DNA of 64,000 bases from Temnothorax longispinosus (Eukaryota > Arthropoda > Insecta > Hymenoptera > Formicidae), in assembly GCF_030848805.1 (NCBI RefSeq), contig NC_092362.1, forward strand, positions 2,294,001-2,358,000, in the 5' to 3' direction. Each line of letters starts with the position of its first letter. Position 1 is the first letter of the stretch. Shown here piece by piece: positions 39,401-52,300 of the stretch. Made by a program: the position numbers and the translations under genes. The notes beneath the pieces are model-generated. The model saw only the letters and a program-made list of their open reading frames with translations, searched no databases and was not told the origin of the DNA.

Positions 39401-42305
39401 TAAAATAACTAATTTTTCTTGGAATGTTCAACATTAAATTAAGAAAAGAGTTATTTAATATTTTTTGCACATGTTTATTAAAAAATTTCAAAAATTTGCT
39501 GCTCTTTGAAAGGGCTTTAAAACAGATATCTGTTTTACAATAAATATTGATTTAATTTAGATAGTCAATAAATTTGATTGAAACTTGATGCAGCGTTAGC
39601 ACGCGAATTCTTCGTACCATCAAGCTCTTTTCGGTAGAAACAATGGAATGTTCGCTTGGCAGTCTTTCATAACTCTTACTTTATTCCGGAAGCACTCTCC
39701 CGAAAAGCACGCGATTCTACAAAGACAAGTCTTATCTATCACAACGCTTCATCCATCCCAGCATATTTTTATGTCAAGGGAATACACGAGCGTAGTCGCA
39801 TTGTTTCTGACGAGAAAATCAGAACACGAAAAGTTGAAATTGAGCTAAGGGTGTCATTTCAAGTCATGTATATACACATCTTTCAAAAACGTCGCTATTA
39901 TTAATGGTCTTTTGTTTCTCATTTATATTTTTCATCATTGTTCATTTTCATATCAATTCATTTTCATATCAGTAACAGTTTATCTTACAATTTTATTGAT
40001 TAAAGAAGCGTTACATATAAAAATGTCATATATCGAATTCTGCTTTCTTCGAAGCTTATAGTTTTTGAATTATAAAAAGAAATAGTTAATTTATTACGGG
40101 CTGAGTACAAGAGATAAGCAAGGGCGGCGCGACTCACTGTCAGACGTGTAAATTCATAACAACGTTTTATGAATATATTTAATATGAATTTTATTGATTG
40201 AATTAATTACACATCATCTACTGAAATTCTTAGCAAGAATCTGTGAAATTCCATCACAGAGAGTTAAGTTATCTCAAATATGACTTTTATCACTGACATT
40301 CTCATATCTCCGCTACGAGAAGAATGCTCCAAGTTACAAGATGAAATTAAGTTTTCGCACATATGCTCTCCGTGTCGGACGAAGGCGACAAAGAAGAGCG
40401 ATGACGCGCCGTCGCCGTCGCTTTGATAATTCGTCGAGCGAGCCGAAGGGCCGAAGCACGGCAACTTTCCCAATAAATGAGCTTTGAGATCTTTCGGGTG
40501 CGATGACAAGGGGACGGCCGACAAAAAGAGGGTTCTGCGACAGAAGGACACAACGCGGTGACGAAACTCCGTTTACGATGGCGAACTCTTCGCCCGACGT
40601 AGAAATAGATAGGCAGCCCGGGTTCGGTCGCACGTGGTTGTCGCGCCTTTGATCGTTTCACGCAAGATCGGTCCTTGGTACCGACACACGTATTGAATGT
40701 GCAGGCCTGCCGGCGAACATACATGGGCCATGGAACCCGGTCAGACATGGCATATGTGACGTCATAAGCAGCTGCAACCTATTCTCCAAAAGTTCGTCAG
40801 CACGCGACAGAGAACGAGATATTCTGGAAGAGTTGCAAAGATGCAATTTATTTAATATGTCTCTTTATAGTTGTCGATCTTAACATATTTTCGTATTTAT
40901 AAAGAAAAGCAAGTTGACGTGAAGTTTCTAGGTACGATTATTTGAAGATTAATGGCGTAGTGCAGTAAGTTACGATAGAAAATCAATATAATTCTACATA
41001 AAAATATAGCATTATATTTTTTTCTACTTTCTTGAATAAAAGCTATTTAGGAAGATACTAATAAACGCTTTTATCATCTACTAAAAGTTAAATATCAAAA
41101 TTACTTATGCTTCAAATATATCAGAATGTTATCAGTTAAGTGGAGCATTTACCAAATTACTCTTTACTCTAAAACATGACGTTAATTAAAAGTTCTGATT
41201 AACAATTTCTGTTTATTAATTACTAAAATCAGTCATTCTGCACTATGCTATTTTTCAATAACGCACATCATTATAAAAGTTAAAATGAAGAAAAGTCGTT
41301 TGCCGCTTATGACGTCGTAGTAAACACCGAAGATTTATATGCATAGATAGAAATGAGTTTTTTACAATATTAAAAATAATAATATTACATAGCGTTATAA
41401 AATACATTCAAATTTGATTCTATAGATTTCTGATTCAAGATATTTCCGGGTAGTTCATTAATATTGAAAAATATATCATGATTTTGTCGGGTGTTGTTTT
41501 GTCGAATTTTCCGTAGTCCCGAACGATCGCTTAATTAGGACTGGCTAATTATTAGCAGTGACGTTCGACGAATAATGTTCACTATACAGAAGCAATATTC
41601 CAGAGCGTTATATATAGCTGCTTCAAATTAATTGCACAACAATTACTAATAATATGTCATATCGCGCGTAGTTAGGCACTACATAAAATATATTATGAGA
41701 AAACTTCAGTATTATTATTAGATTTCTTTCCCCTACTTCTCTTTCTGTCGCTTTTGATTAACACTTATTAATAAAACATTACAATTAAACTCACTATTTA
41801 CTTAATTTGTAAAAAAATATTAATGGTCCTAAAAGTATATTTCAATAATGCTAAAGTTCTTTCTTTAATCACGTATTTGACTGATTTGTTAATTAATCTA
41901 CTTATCAATCAGACTGTCTTTATTATGTATATCAAATATATTTAATTAAAAGAGTTTATTAACATAATTTTTGAAAATTATCATAAAATAAATATGGATA
42001 TGGATATGGATAATGCATGATGCATTAGTATAAATAACTGTTGTCTTTTTAATTTAAAAATAATTGAATATATAAAATTATTTTAATAACATAGAGAAAT
42101 GATGCGAATTGCGTGAAAACAATAGAATATTAATTACAACGTATCTCTTTTTTAATATTACAATAAAGAGAATTTTTAATGACTTTATATTTTATGTAGC
42201 CGCATAATTTACCAGAAATTCGGCATCTCACAGGGACTCTTACAGATTGACCAATAAGAAGGTCACACGATGTTACGCGGTGGTCGTGATAAAAAATAAG
42301 GTACA
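36413..42305. other. Stretch without a supportable gene
   Basis: AT-rich apart from a GC-richer patch at about 40.35-40.76 kb, where frames up to 133 codons overlap on the minus strand. None shows a known domain. Confidence 0.5.
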
Positions 42306-42307
42306 TA

Positions 42308-42737
42308 AAGCTGCGTCTCCACTGGAACAACAACGAGCAATTTTTTGCTGCTAAATATTTCAAAATAATCCGACATATGTCAACTTATGGCAACATTTTC
42401 TCTATACGTTGAAGCAACATAATCACAGGAACATTTGGATTTTGAGTTTTGGGCAACATTTTTGGATAATGTGACCATATCCGCGACTGTGTCCATGGCA
42501 ACTGAATGTCCACATTGAAGGAACATTTGTTCCTGTTGCGACTTGTTGACGTGTGTTACTATTATAGTTTTTTCCTTTCATCTTTACCGCTTCAAAAGGA
42601 AACACGTAACAAACGGCAACATTTTTCGCAGGCAACAGAAATATTGAGACACTTCAAGAAACTTCCGGCAACAACTAGCAACTTTTTTAAGAAACATGGA
42701 ACATCAACAAAAAGTTCTTCCAATGGAGACGCAGCTT
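42308..42737. mobile_element. 430-bp non-autonomous TIR element
   Basis: The ends are inverted copies: AAGCTGCGTCTCCACTGGAA on the left, and on the complement of the right end AAGCTGCGTCTCCATTGGAA. TA lies outside both ends (42306-42307 and 42738-42739). Inside, short motifs such as GCAACATTTT and GGAACATTTG recur several times, like subterminal transposase-binding repeats. No transposase is present. The superfamily is not certain. Confidence 0.75.
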
Positions 42738-43942
42738 TAACGTAATGTAACATTAATGTTACCCAATTTGGATACAATGACACTGCGCAGAGAACTCGGT
42801 GGTCGGACAATGAGGCAGCTAAATCCTGCCGTTGTGACGTTTCGTCGGAAGGGGACAGCATCCCTCGTCAGGTCAGGAGATAGTTCCCAATTTTTCTTTC
42901 CGTTTGGCAGAAAGGGTAGATCCACGGGGACGGATGTTGGGTTTTACTTGACAGTTTCGAAATTTACGAGTCTTACGACATATCCGCTCACTTCGCGCAT
43001 TCGTCCTCCGAGGGTGAGCGGGAGGATGAAGATTTGAATAACGACACAGATATCCTCCCTAAGCTCTCTTTAGTGAGTCGTCACGGTGGTTTTCTCTCGT
43101 TCTGTCCCTATTATTATATCTTTTTATCAGAATCTCTCTCTCGTTGTCTTTTTTCGAAAAATCGCATAAAATCAAGATCCTTCGATGGTATCAACCTTGA
43201 TTTCTCATTTTCGCTCGTCCTTCAAATATCGCTGATGCTTCACCAATAAGTCTTTCCTCGTGTCTTCCGTTTGGACACTCTGAGTATTCTCGATCGTTAA
43301 TACATCCTATTTTAGCGTAATTGAGTATTAATAACCGCGGATAATTATCGACCTTTTATAAGGATTGATATACAAGACGTTGTGCGATGTTCTCGCAAAT
43401 TTCCGTTACAAATTTCTCGCGCAATTTAGAGTCAATTAACGAATTGCCTCGCTTAAATAGAGTTCATTCGATTAAAATTTAAAATTACTGCTACGTTTCT
43501 CTTGGATATATACACAGGTTATTCGCGGAATTTTAATGAATATCTTTCTCCGATATCGTTCTTTAATTGTATAACCGCTAATGGTAACACTATTAATATA
43601 AAAGAGCAATAAAACCATTTCGCAGAAAGTGAATTTCGAGTTTAATTAAAAATGAATGAAAAGAGCCGTTATTAGCAAATCGGTTTTGACTTAACTACAT
43701 ATGCTCTGATTTCTACGTGTTGCTGGTATATCGTTAGCAATCTAAGGTCTTCTATTCACGATTAACCCACTTTCTTAGATACTCACGCGAGAGATGCCCT
43801 TCTCGTGTTCTTTTTTTTTTCACACAAACGCACCCGTTGACTGACAAGGGAGTAGGCGAAAGTAGGGAGCACGTCGAATCTCCTATATTGTATTATAGAA
43901 CGAATGGTGACTGATGGGGTGCGACGTGGAATGCGTGCGCGT

Positions 43943-43954
43943 TTCCACGTGGAA
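43943..43954. promoter_or_regulatory. 12-bp palindrome with CACGTG E-box
   Basis: TTCCACGTGGAA is perfectly self-complementary and centres on CACGTG, the known core of bHLH factor sites such as Myc/Max and CLOCK/CYCLE. It lies in a GC-richer, CpG-containing patch. Use in vivo is an inference. Confidence 0.3.
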
Positions 43955-46900
43955 CCGCGTCAATCTCTCCCCCGAAAACGCGGTAGAGTAACAAGACGGA
44001 TATACGTCCGAAAACACGGGGAGTGAATAAAACCGGCACCTTTCATCCCCTCGTATCTTCCGTCAGACAGTGATGTGAAAAAATGTTGATAAGGAAACTA
44101 TTGATCGCGCGACACATCGTTATTTTTCGACGGTTATTTACATCGGCTATACATTAATTCCGTCATCTCGGCTAATGATTTACTCGAAACGAGACAGCGA
44201 GTGATCGACGATCGTCATGAACGTGAGATGTTTCCTTTAAAATTATCGGTAAACAGCTGTGCGATAAGAAATTATCTTGTAGTATTTTAAAATTGTTCTT
44301 TTTTTTCTAGCGGGATTTAATAATGTGATGTGGCATTAATAACGAGCGATCTCGAGTATTCGATCCTTATTAAAAAATATGTAAGATATAAATATCGAAG
44401 ATAGAAATTGTAACTCAAAAGTATATTTGGAACTGACATTTATTTATTATATCTTCTTTTATATATTTTTTTTAATTGATCACGTTATTGGATTAATTTT
44501 TCTCGATGACTTTTTACGGCGGATTCAGTTATAAATTATAAATCAACCAGAATGCGCAAATGTCAAGACATTGCTCTTCATCCGGAAGAAAAACCGAACA
44601 AATAACAGCTAGAGGTGAAAGGTTCATTCTCAGATTCCATCTTATCATGCTCGGTTGATACTCAACGCTCTATTGTGTTGTATTCGTTGAACTCTCCCCT
44701 TTATTAATCGAATAAATTCATCCGTAATAACAAGCGCGAAATGTCTGAAGCACATCTGTAGCGGTGCTTTAATGGATCGTATCAGGTCCATATAACTTCA
44801 TGAATATTTATTTCGAACATCATGAGCAGTGCCTGACATTAACGGCGTATCAGAATCAATGAAATATCAAAGGTTATTGAGAGCGAAAGTGTAATACGTC
44901 GATGACGAAGAAAAGAATAACCGTATTCTGTCTCCTATTAAAACCCCTCCAAAATACGTGCGAATTTCTGAACCGATCTGACAATACTTTGCGATTGCAT
45001 TCCGATCCGGGAACGCGACGGGACCCGGGGCAGTAAAATCAGAGCGATTTTCGTGTTTTCCTCTGGATATTCGATTGAATGCTCGCGCGCTCGTTTGGGA
45101 ACGGACTGACTGACGCGGTACAATTTCCGATGCAATTTCGTTTCCTCCTTTGTTTAATACGCCGCGTATACACACATGCTTTGTCGCGTCGCTAAGGTAA
45201 CCTGGATCGAGCGAGATTACACTATCGCCCCGTTCGCAGCATGCCTGGAACATGCTGCTTCGGCTTTTCGTCACGTGCGTGTACAGAAAGCCTCGATAGT
45301 CGTTTCCACGAATGCTGTAAATGCTGGAGAATAACGTAGCGGTAGGGAAGAGGAGAGAGAAAGAGAAAGAGATTGTCAGCACGTACACGTATAGCGAAAT
45401 GTGCAGTATGTGCACGAGTGTATTTTACATTTTTACAGAAGAACTCGGCGCGTTCTGTCTCTCTCTCTTACTGATGATTTTCTCGTTTCCTTTCGCGTCT
45501 TCGACGCTGCAACGGAAATTACGGCTGGTACCAAGTATCCGCGGACGCGTACAGCCATTGTTACGAAACCATTACCTTTTTTCTCGTTGCTCTTTTCGAG
45601 CATCAGCTGGAGACTCACTGATGCGTAATTCACGTTGAGTTAGAAGAATACGTTGGTTAAAGGAAATCTGTCTGGTGACGCGGGGGTTCTGTCAAGAAAA
45701 ACCTGCCTCAAATTGTCAAACGCGTAACACTTCGAGAGTCGATAAAATATCGTATAAAATATCAGGCTATTATAATTTTTTAAATTAAAGGTATAACTAG
45801 TGGTAGAATGTATTTTTAAAAAATCAATATTTTGCATGAATAGAGTTCGTAATTTTCTGTATCATTTATCGCGTCAGAGAGATACATACTTCCGCGCGAT
45901 GCCCAGCACGAGATTCAAGGTATTCAAAGGCTTGCTTTAAACATTCCTCTCTCTCTTCTCGTTAGCCGCATGCGATGGTCAGCGAATGACGCGCTAAATG
46001 AGATCGCCATCCGCTTATGTACCTCTTGCTCGACATGCACACGCAAAAGACAGCTCCGCTTTAAGAAGAGAGGGCGGCTCGGTTCTCTCTCTTACCCGTT
46101 TACCTCGCCTCCCTCTGGAAACGTGCAATTCCGTCACCGGTGGATACCACGTTGCGGGTTTATTACGTTTCACGGATCTCTCTCTTTCCACGAGAGAGAG
46201 AAAGGCTCGAAGGTAGCCGCCTCGAGTTTCCCGCGCCGCGTCGTGTTAATCCGTCGCTACACGTTATCCGTAATACTACACCGAGCGAGATTGGGGCTGT
46301 TGGTTTGGGGATTGTTACAGTTTACAAGATTCTTTCCCAACGACTTTATGCAGCATGAAAACAGCGCGGTTACAGTAGTCTACCGAGAGTCTTTTGCAGC
46401 GGCAAAATAGCTCGTAAAATTAATTAAATGGTAAAAATAATTCACGTCGTAAATACTTGAGAATATTAGATTTATGTTTCGTTGCCTTTAAGAGTTATAC
46501 ACAGTTAACATAAAACACGCGCTTTTCCGTTTTTATGCGAGACGCGTTAAATGCAGTTTGCTACATTGGCGAATTTAATTTTATATTTGATCTTAAATGC
46601 GCCTGTAATTTGGTTTCAATATAAGATGTTATTTCTAAACTAGATTCCCAATTTGTATTTTTGAAAAGTAGATATTATTTGTTTAAGATAGAATACATTA
46701 TTCACAGTTTTGTAACATATTCTCGGTCTTTGTGGAATACGGATTTAGAACAATTTGTGAAAATAAAATCTTAATTTTTTTCTGACAAGTTGGTAGAAGA
46801 TGTTACCTTCCTGTTACGATAGTTCTACTGTAAGGACGTTGGATAACACACATCAGACAAATAATAAATCTGACAGATGTATAGCGTTGCACATACGGTA

Positions 46901-47243
46901 AAAATACATCCGACTTCCCTTTCCATTGTTTCATCTTCATGACGAGGCTTCTTCAAACGAGCTCGTTTTGTCACATTGTCTGGTATCTCTCGGAGAGAGA
47001 TTTCTCGGTACAGTCTACGTTCCGTTCATATCTGCGCGCTTGTATCTTGTTTGTGTTAAGCACTCTTAAGATGACAACTGTTAATTAACTTTTAGCGGTA
47101 TTTTTACGACCAAACATCACATTACAATATTATCGTGTGTCATTGTATAATTAGAATCGAAATGCTCTAACAAGTATAAAATAGGCTATCTCTCAGTATG
47201 TTACGTCGACTTTAATTTTAATGATAGAATTTTTTATTAATCT

Positions 47244-47245
<2 letters not shown>

Positions 47246-47282
<37 letters not shown>
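47246..47282. repeat. (CT)n microsatellite
   Basis: About eighteen perfect CT units. Confidence 0.95.
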
Positions 47283-47285
<3 letters not shown>

Positions 47286-48544
47286 CCATCCATCTATTTA
47301 TCTTTTAACTTTTAACTGAAACGTCGAAGTGTCATTAATTTTCGAGTTATTTGCTGATTATAAATGAATGGCTTTCCACAAACTACGCTGCTGGAGAACG
47401 ATCATGTAACAAAACCTTATTACTCATTTAAAGTCAAATACATTATTCTTACGGAATATTATTTTTACTTAAATTTTAATTACCATCACTCTTAATATTA
47501 AATATTACAAAGTTTCCAGATATTGTAGCTAAAGTAAAATTATGTCTATGTTCATCGAAAGATCTATTATGAAATAATTCTCGTGTATATTAATTCGTTC
47601 TTATTATCTTGTTTTATATACGATGCGTCTCAATCAATTCCTTCTACATAAAAAACGATACTTTATTTTAAATCTTAATGATATTAATTAATAATATTAA
47701 TAATAATTCTAATAATATTGATTATTTATTACTTATTTATTTCTCTAATGGTCAAAGTTATTTTAATGATAAGAGTAAATCCATTCTTCGTAATCGAATA
47801 AAATAAATAGTAGCAACGTCCATTAAAACAAAAAAATAAGTCGCGATATTTGAACTTCGACTTTTTCCACATTAAATTACTGCTAAATGTCACTGAGCAA
47901 TGCTTCTCGATACTGTTGACGCCTATCGCAAAAAGTTCACGAGACTTCTAATACAAAATTTATTAAGTCACTACCTTTCTATTCTTATTTGGTTCAATCA
48001 CGTACTTCAATCAGTAAATCTAACAAAATTTCATTATAAAGCGTTTTATTTGATACTTTCCTAGTAGAAAAACAAATGATCTGAACCCCTGATCGCTATA
48101 TTAAATTTTGTAATACCACGTTTTATTTAACAAATTCTAATATAGAAATACGAATTATTTAAACGCAGAGAACTATCTTTCATAAAATTGCGCGCTAATC
48201 TCGCTATTTCTCATATATGCATCTGATGCATCTCCGTTGTATAAATATATTGAGGATGACGATTATTTATTAAAATATTCTCTGCATTTTACTCGACTTG
48301 TTAGAAGTTTTGAAGCGATAGAGGGAATGAGCATTATTACCGTTATTAAATTACTATTTTGTTACAAAATTCAAGCCCCAATTATTTCTTGGATTTGATA
48401 CGTCGCTTTAAACTCGCCGGTTTAAACATAATACGACCATTACCATTTTCAGACTAAGAACGTGTAGTAATTCAAGCAAATTACCGGCTTGATTAATTAA
48501 CGAAATAATTAAAGTACAAAAATCTTTGTGTGATATATCGATGG

Positions 48545-48708
<164 letters not shown>

Positions 48709-49077
48709 TTGATAATAATTACTGATTTATTTCGTGAAATTGTGTGATTAACATCGAAAATATCATGCAAAATTATTTTAACGTATAAATACTATAAATA
48801 CATTTCCGATTAATATACGAGTAACTCTTCTGTAAACAAACATGTATATGTATAAGATATTTAATGTATGATAATAATTTATCGGAAACAATTCGAAACG
48901 CGAGGCGTAGAATATTTTCGCGAAATTATATTATAAAATGTTAAATATTTCAGGATAACAACGAGTGATTAATACGCGCGCGAACTAAATCTCTTTTCGC
49001 GAGTGCCGGCTTATGTGATTGCAACAAAAGACTTGAGAGCAAGAAGAGAAGAAGCATCGGACAATGACAGAGTAGAG

Positions 49078-49098
49078 CTGCTGCTGCTGCTGCTGCTG
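49078..49098. repeat. (CTG)7 trinucleotide run
   Basis: Seven CTG units, ten bases before a GTGAGT donor-like site. Copy B has fewer than three units at the matching place (62928-62935). Confidence 0.9.
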
Positions 49099-49163
49099 CA
49101 TCGTACTAGTGAGTGTTAACTTATCTTTTAATTTAATTTAAGGCAATGGATTTGCGAAAATTG

Positions 49164-49165
<2 letters not shown>

Positions 49166-49195
<30 letters not shown>
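49166..49195. repeat. (TA)n microsatellite
   Basis: Fifteen TA units inside duplicated copy A, missing from copy B. Confidence 0.95.
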
Positions 49196-49196
<1 letters not shown>

Positions 49197-49345
49197 CATC
49201 TCGTAGATCCATTGCTTTGAAATAGATGGTCTGAGAAATTAACGTAAATATTTAACTCTGAAATATCTATAATAATACGTCGACTTTTTTGCATGAAAGA
49301 ATGCAAGTACAATATAAAACTCATATAGACAAGCATAGAGGCATT

Positions 49346-52300
49346 TAAGAAGCTAAGAAGCATTTTGGAGTTACACATTTCATACAATTTAACAAAATAA
49401 CGTGCTAATGATTAATATAGTATTTCTATGTTATAGTGCTGTGTTACTTTAATCTTTCATAGCCTATTTATCTCCCTATTTATTGATTTTACATCAATTT
49501 ATATCATGCATTTTCTATCTTAATTAATCATCAGAATACGTCGATAAGGCTTTGTAATGGTTATGCGAAAGGGAACAAGGTTAATATCTTGTAGGTATAT
49601 TATAAGTCATATATAATACATACGTAGTATGTATTATAAGTCATAAATCATGTGACATACACGATAATAGCAACATTTCATTATGCAGTTATTATCATGT
49701 AGAACCACAGAGACATTGGAAACGTTATGGTGCAGTATCGTTCGTTCATTCAATATGTAAACACAGTAATAATAATTATAGGAACTCTATTATTAAACTC
49801 TCTTATTAAACAGAATGCGCGATGTTGAATGTTAATATCCAATATTGGTAGTATTCTTAGTATCCGCGCCGGTTGGTCGCACATGGAAAATACGAAAGTA
49901 AAATTGTGTAAATAATAAGATGATAATTGAATAAAGTTTAACTCCTCTTAATACGGGATCACATTACTACAATTGATTAATTAGCAAATAATAAATATAT
50001 TTACGTACAATTCTGCGCCTTTTTCACGCAAAATGTTGAAATATTAATATCAAATAAATAATATCTCTAAAATGCTGATTCCATATGAAATAATAGTTAT
50101 TTGTGCAACAAGTGCTGGAAGATGAAAATTCACGGGTGCGGAGTTGACGCACGAGCCGAAGGCGAGTGCGGTCACCGCATCCGGGAATTTTCAACTTCAC
50201 GCACGAGTTGCATACCCTATTTTATGTTGCAAGTGCGTGGAAAGTGGCCTATCACGCACGCGTCGCGTGCACGTAGTTCCAAGCACGTGTGACATAAAAA
50301 TGATTACGGAATCGGAGACTATTGATACTTTTGTATCGCTCGCGCGTTGTAATTGATTAAAATGTCACACCTCATCTTATTTCTGGTATCACAAATTTTA
50401 ATTTTTATTTATGATACTTATATTTAATCAATTTGAAATTGATTTCTGTAATTATTTCATATATCATATATATGTTATTAATCGTCCCTCACGATAATTA
50501 ATAATGTTCGATTAGTAGATAAATAAAATACTTTTTTAAACCATAATATACACATCTCAAAAACTCTATTCACGTAAGCAAATAATATATCAAGTGGTAA
50601 AACTGTAATCGTCGCGTTTCATGAAAAGTTTGATGATCGTTCGTATACGAGTTCTTGCTCTTCTTGCGCGTTAATACAAAAACATACGTTTTTAGCTAAT
50701 TAATTTCAAAGTGTTATTAAAAAGATAATCACAATATACAATCATTTATTTAAATTATTACTCCTCCAGAATACAATTGGTATTCTGAAATGCTTGCAGG
50801 ATTACTTCCTAATTTCTCGCGATTATTCAAGTGACAGCTGACTCTATATCACGATGCTTGTGCAATCATGGCTCGTCTCTCCGTTTCATTACGTTCTTGA
50901 AATATATTTGACTTAGTCTTGAGAGGCAAGAGGCAATTCTTGTGGGTGGCAGCGGCGAGAATTCTCAGCACGAAATCGCGACAGGATGGCGCAGATTTTA
51001 CCAGAAGCGGTTACGTGCTTGTTTGCTAGTTCGACCAAGGCCTTAACGCTTTCTATACGTGATGATGAATCCCGCTGAGGAAGGTAGCTCTCCAGCGCCG
51101 ATTCAAAGATACGGACGCGGCGAAATCGGGTCAGGGGTCCTCGACGAGGCCTCCCCACGGACATAAATGAGGTTCCTTCTTTCGATACCCGACGACACGA
51201 CGTAACTTTGACCGGCGATTTCGCACGTCGGCGACGCCTCTCGTCAAAGCTTCAATCGAGAGAGCGAATTTGCGCGTCACACGGTAATGTGCTTTGAAAA
51301 ACGCGACGTTGAACTTCAAAATAGAAACTCCAGAAGCATCTTTCCAGCGATATTGATTATGCGATAAAAAGTGACTCGGTATACATAAATGTACCCTGTA
51401 AAAAAAGTCGAACGTTTTTTAAATAGATATATATTGAAGTAGAACATTATAATAATAATTGTAGCAATAATTATTAATTATTGCCACAATTAGTTTACTG
51501 AAATATACATATATAACACTAATTTGAATTAATGTAATCTTCATTTACTCAATAACAGCTAGTTTTTCGAATAATTGGATAATGTGTATTTCGATAATCA
51601 ATCTGCGCATATTATCGGATATTAAAGTGGATATTAAAAAATCCTATAATTTCTTCTATTTTTTGTTTCTTTCATGCGTTTTACAATCAATGATCACAGC
51701 GAAAGAAGGAATATTCATTTATAGACATAGTGTATTTAGTTTAGGTGTACGAAAAACCGATCAGAATAATTTGCCCTTGCAGCGTTATATTTCGATTATG
51801 ATTATTATCTCTTAGAAAAGTTTAGCAGCTGGTCGGTAATTGAGTTCTCGCAAAGAAAGTGGCAAAGCCCTCTGGTAAAGGGTCGAGTGGATCTCGACCA
51901 TGCCCGAAGGCTTCTCAAACGCTTGATAACTATTTTTCGGATCGGTCGGACGATTGTTAGAAGCGCGCGCTCGAGGCGTATTTTCTGTAGAAACGCAAAT
52001 TGCATGGGTCGTACGTTTATTTTACAGCTCGCTAATTGAATATGAGCAAAAAGATAAAAAAAAGCAATGAAAAAGCAAGGGAACGAAATCGAGGAGAAAG
52101 ATAAAAAATAATTTAAAAAAATTAGTAAAGTAATGACTTTCTGCTGCTCTCGTAGAGTTACACAATCACGATACTGCACGGTAAACGGCAGCGGAAAAGT
52201 ACAGTAATGTTTTATTCAGAAAGAGCATATTTCTGTAGCTGAGAGAACCGTGTTTAGAACAACACGGTGGAATAAACGCGACACACGACGAGTGGTGTGC

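Larger units (their letters stand above)
42740..47589. other. GC-mixed stretch without a supportable gene
   Basis: Several GC-richer patches (42.78-43.05, 43.8-44.06, 44.86-45.62, 45.96-46.4 kb) carry the longest open frames of the window, up to 182 codons. Frames overlap on both strands and none shows a known domain, signal peptide plus conserved core, or consistent splice partners. They could be UTR or enhancer DNA of a distant gene. Confidence 0.45.

Noticed and set aside
40347..40748. 133-codon minus-strand frame
   Set aside because: Overlapped by two other long frames on the same strand; Arg/Ser/Cys-rich composition typical of chance frames in CpG-rich DNA.
44867..45415. 182-codon open frame on the minus strand
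   Set aside because: The longest frame in the window, but it shows no known domain and overlaps other open frames in a GC-richer patch where stop codons are less frequent. No splice partners were found.
45970..46410. 146-codon frame on the plus strand, with two overlapping frames
   Set aside because: Three overlapping frames stay open in the same patch, which points to base composition rather than coding selection; no motif is recognised.
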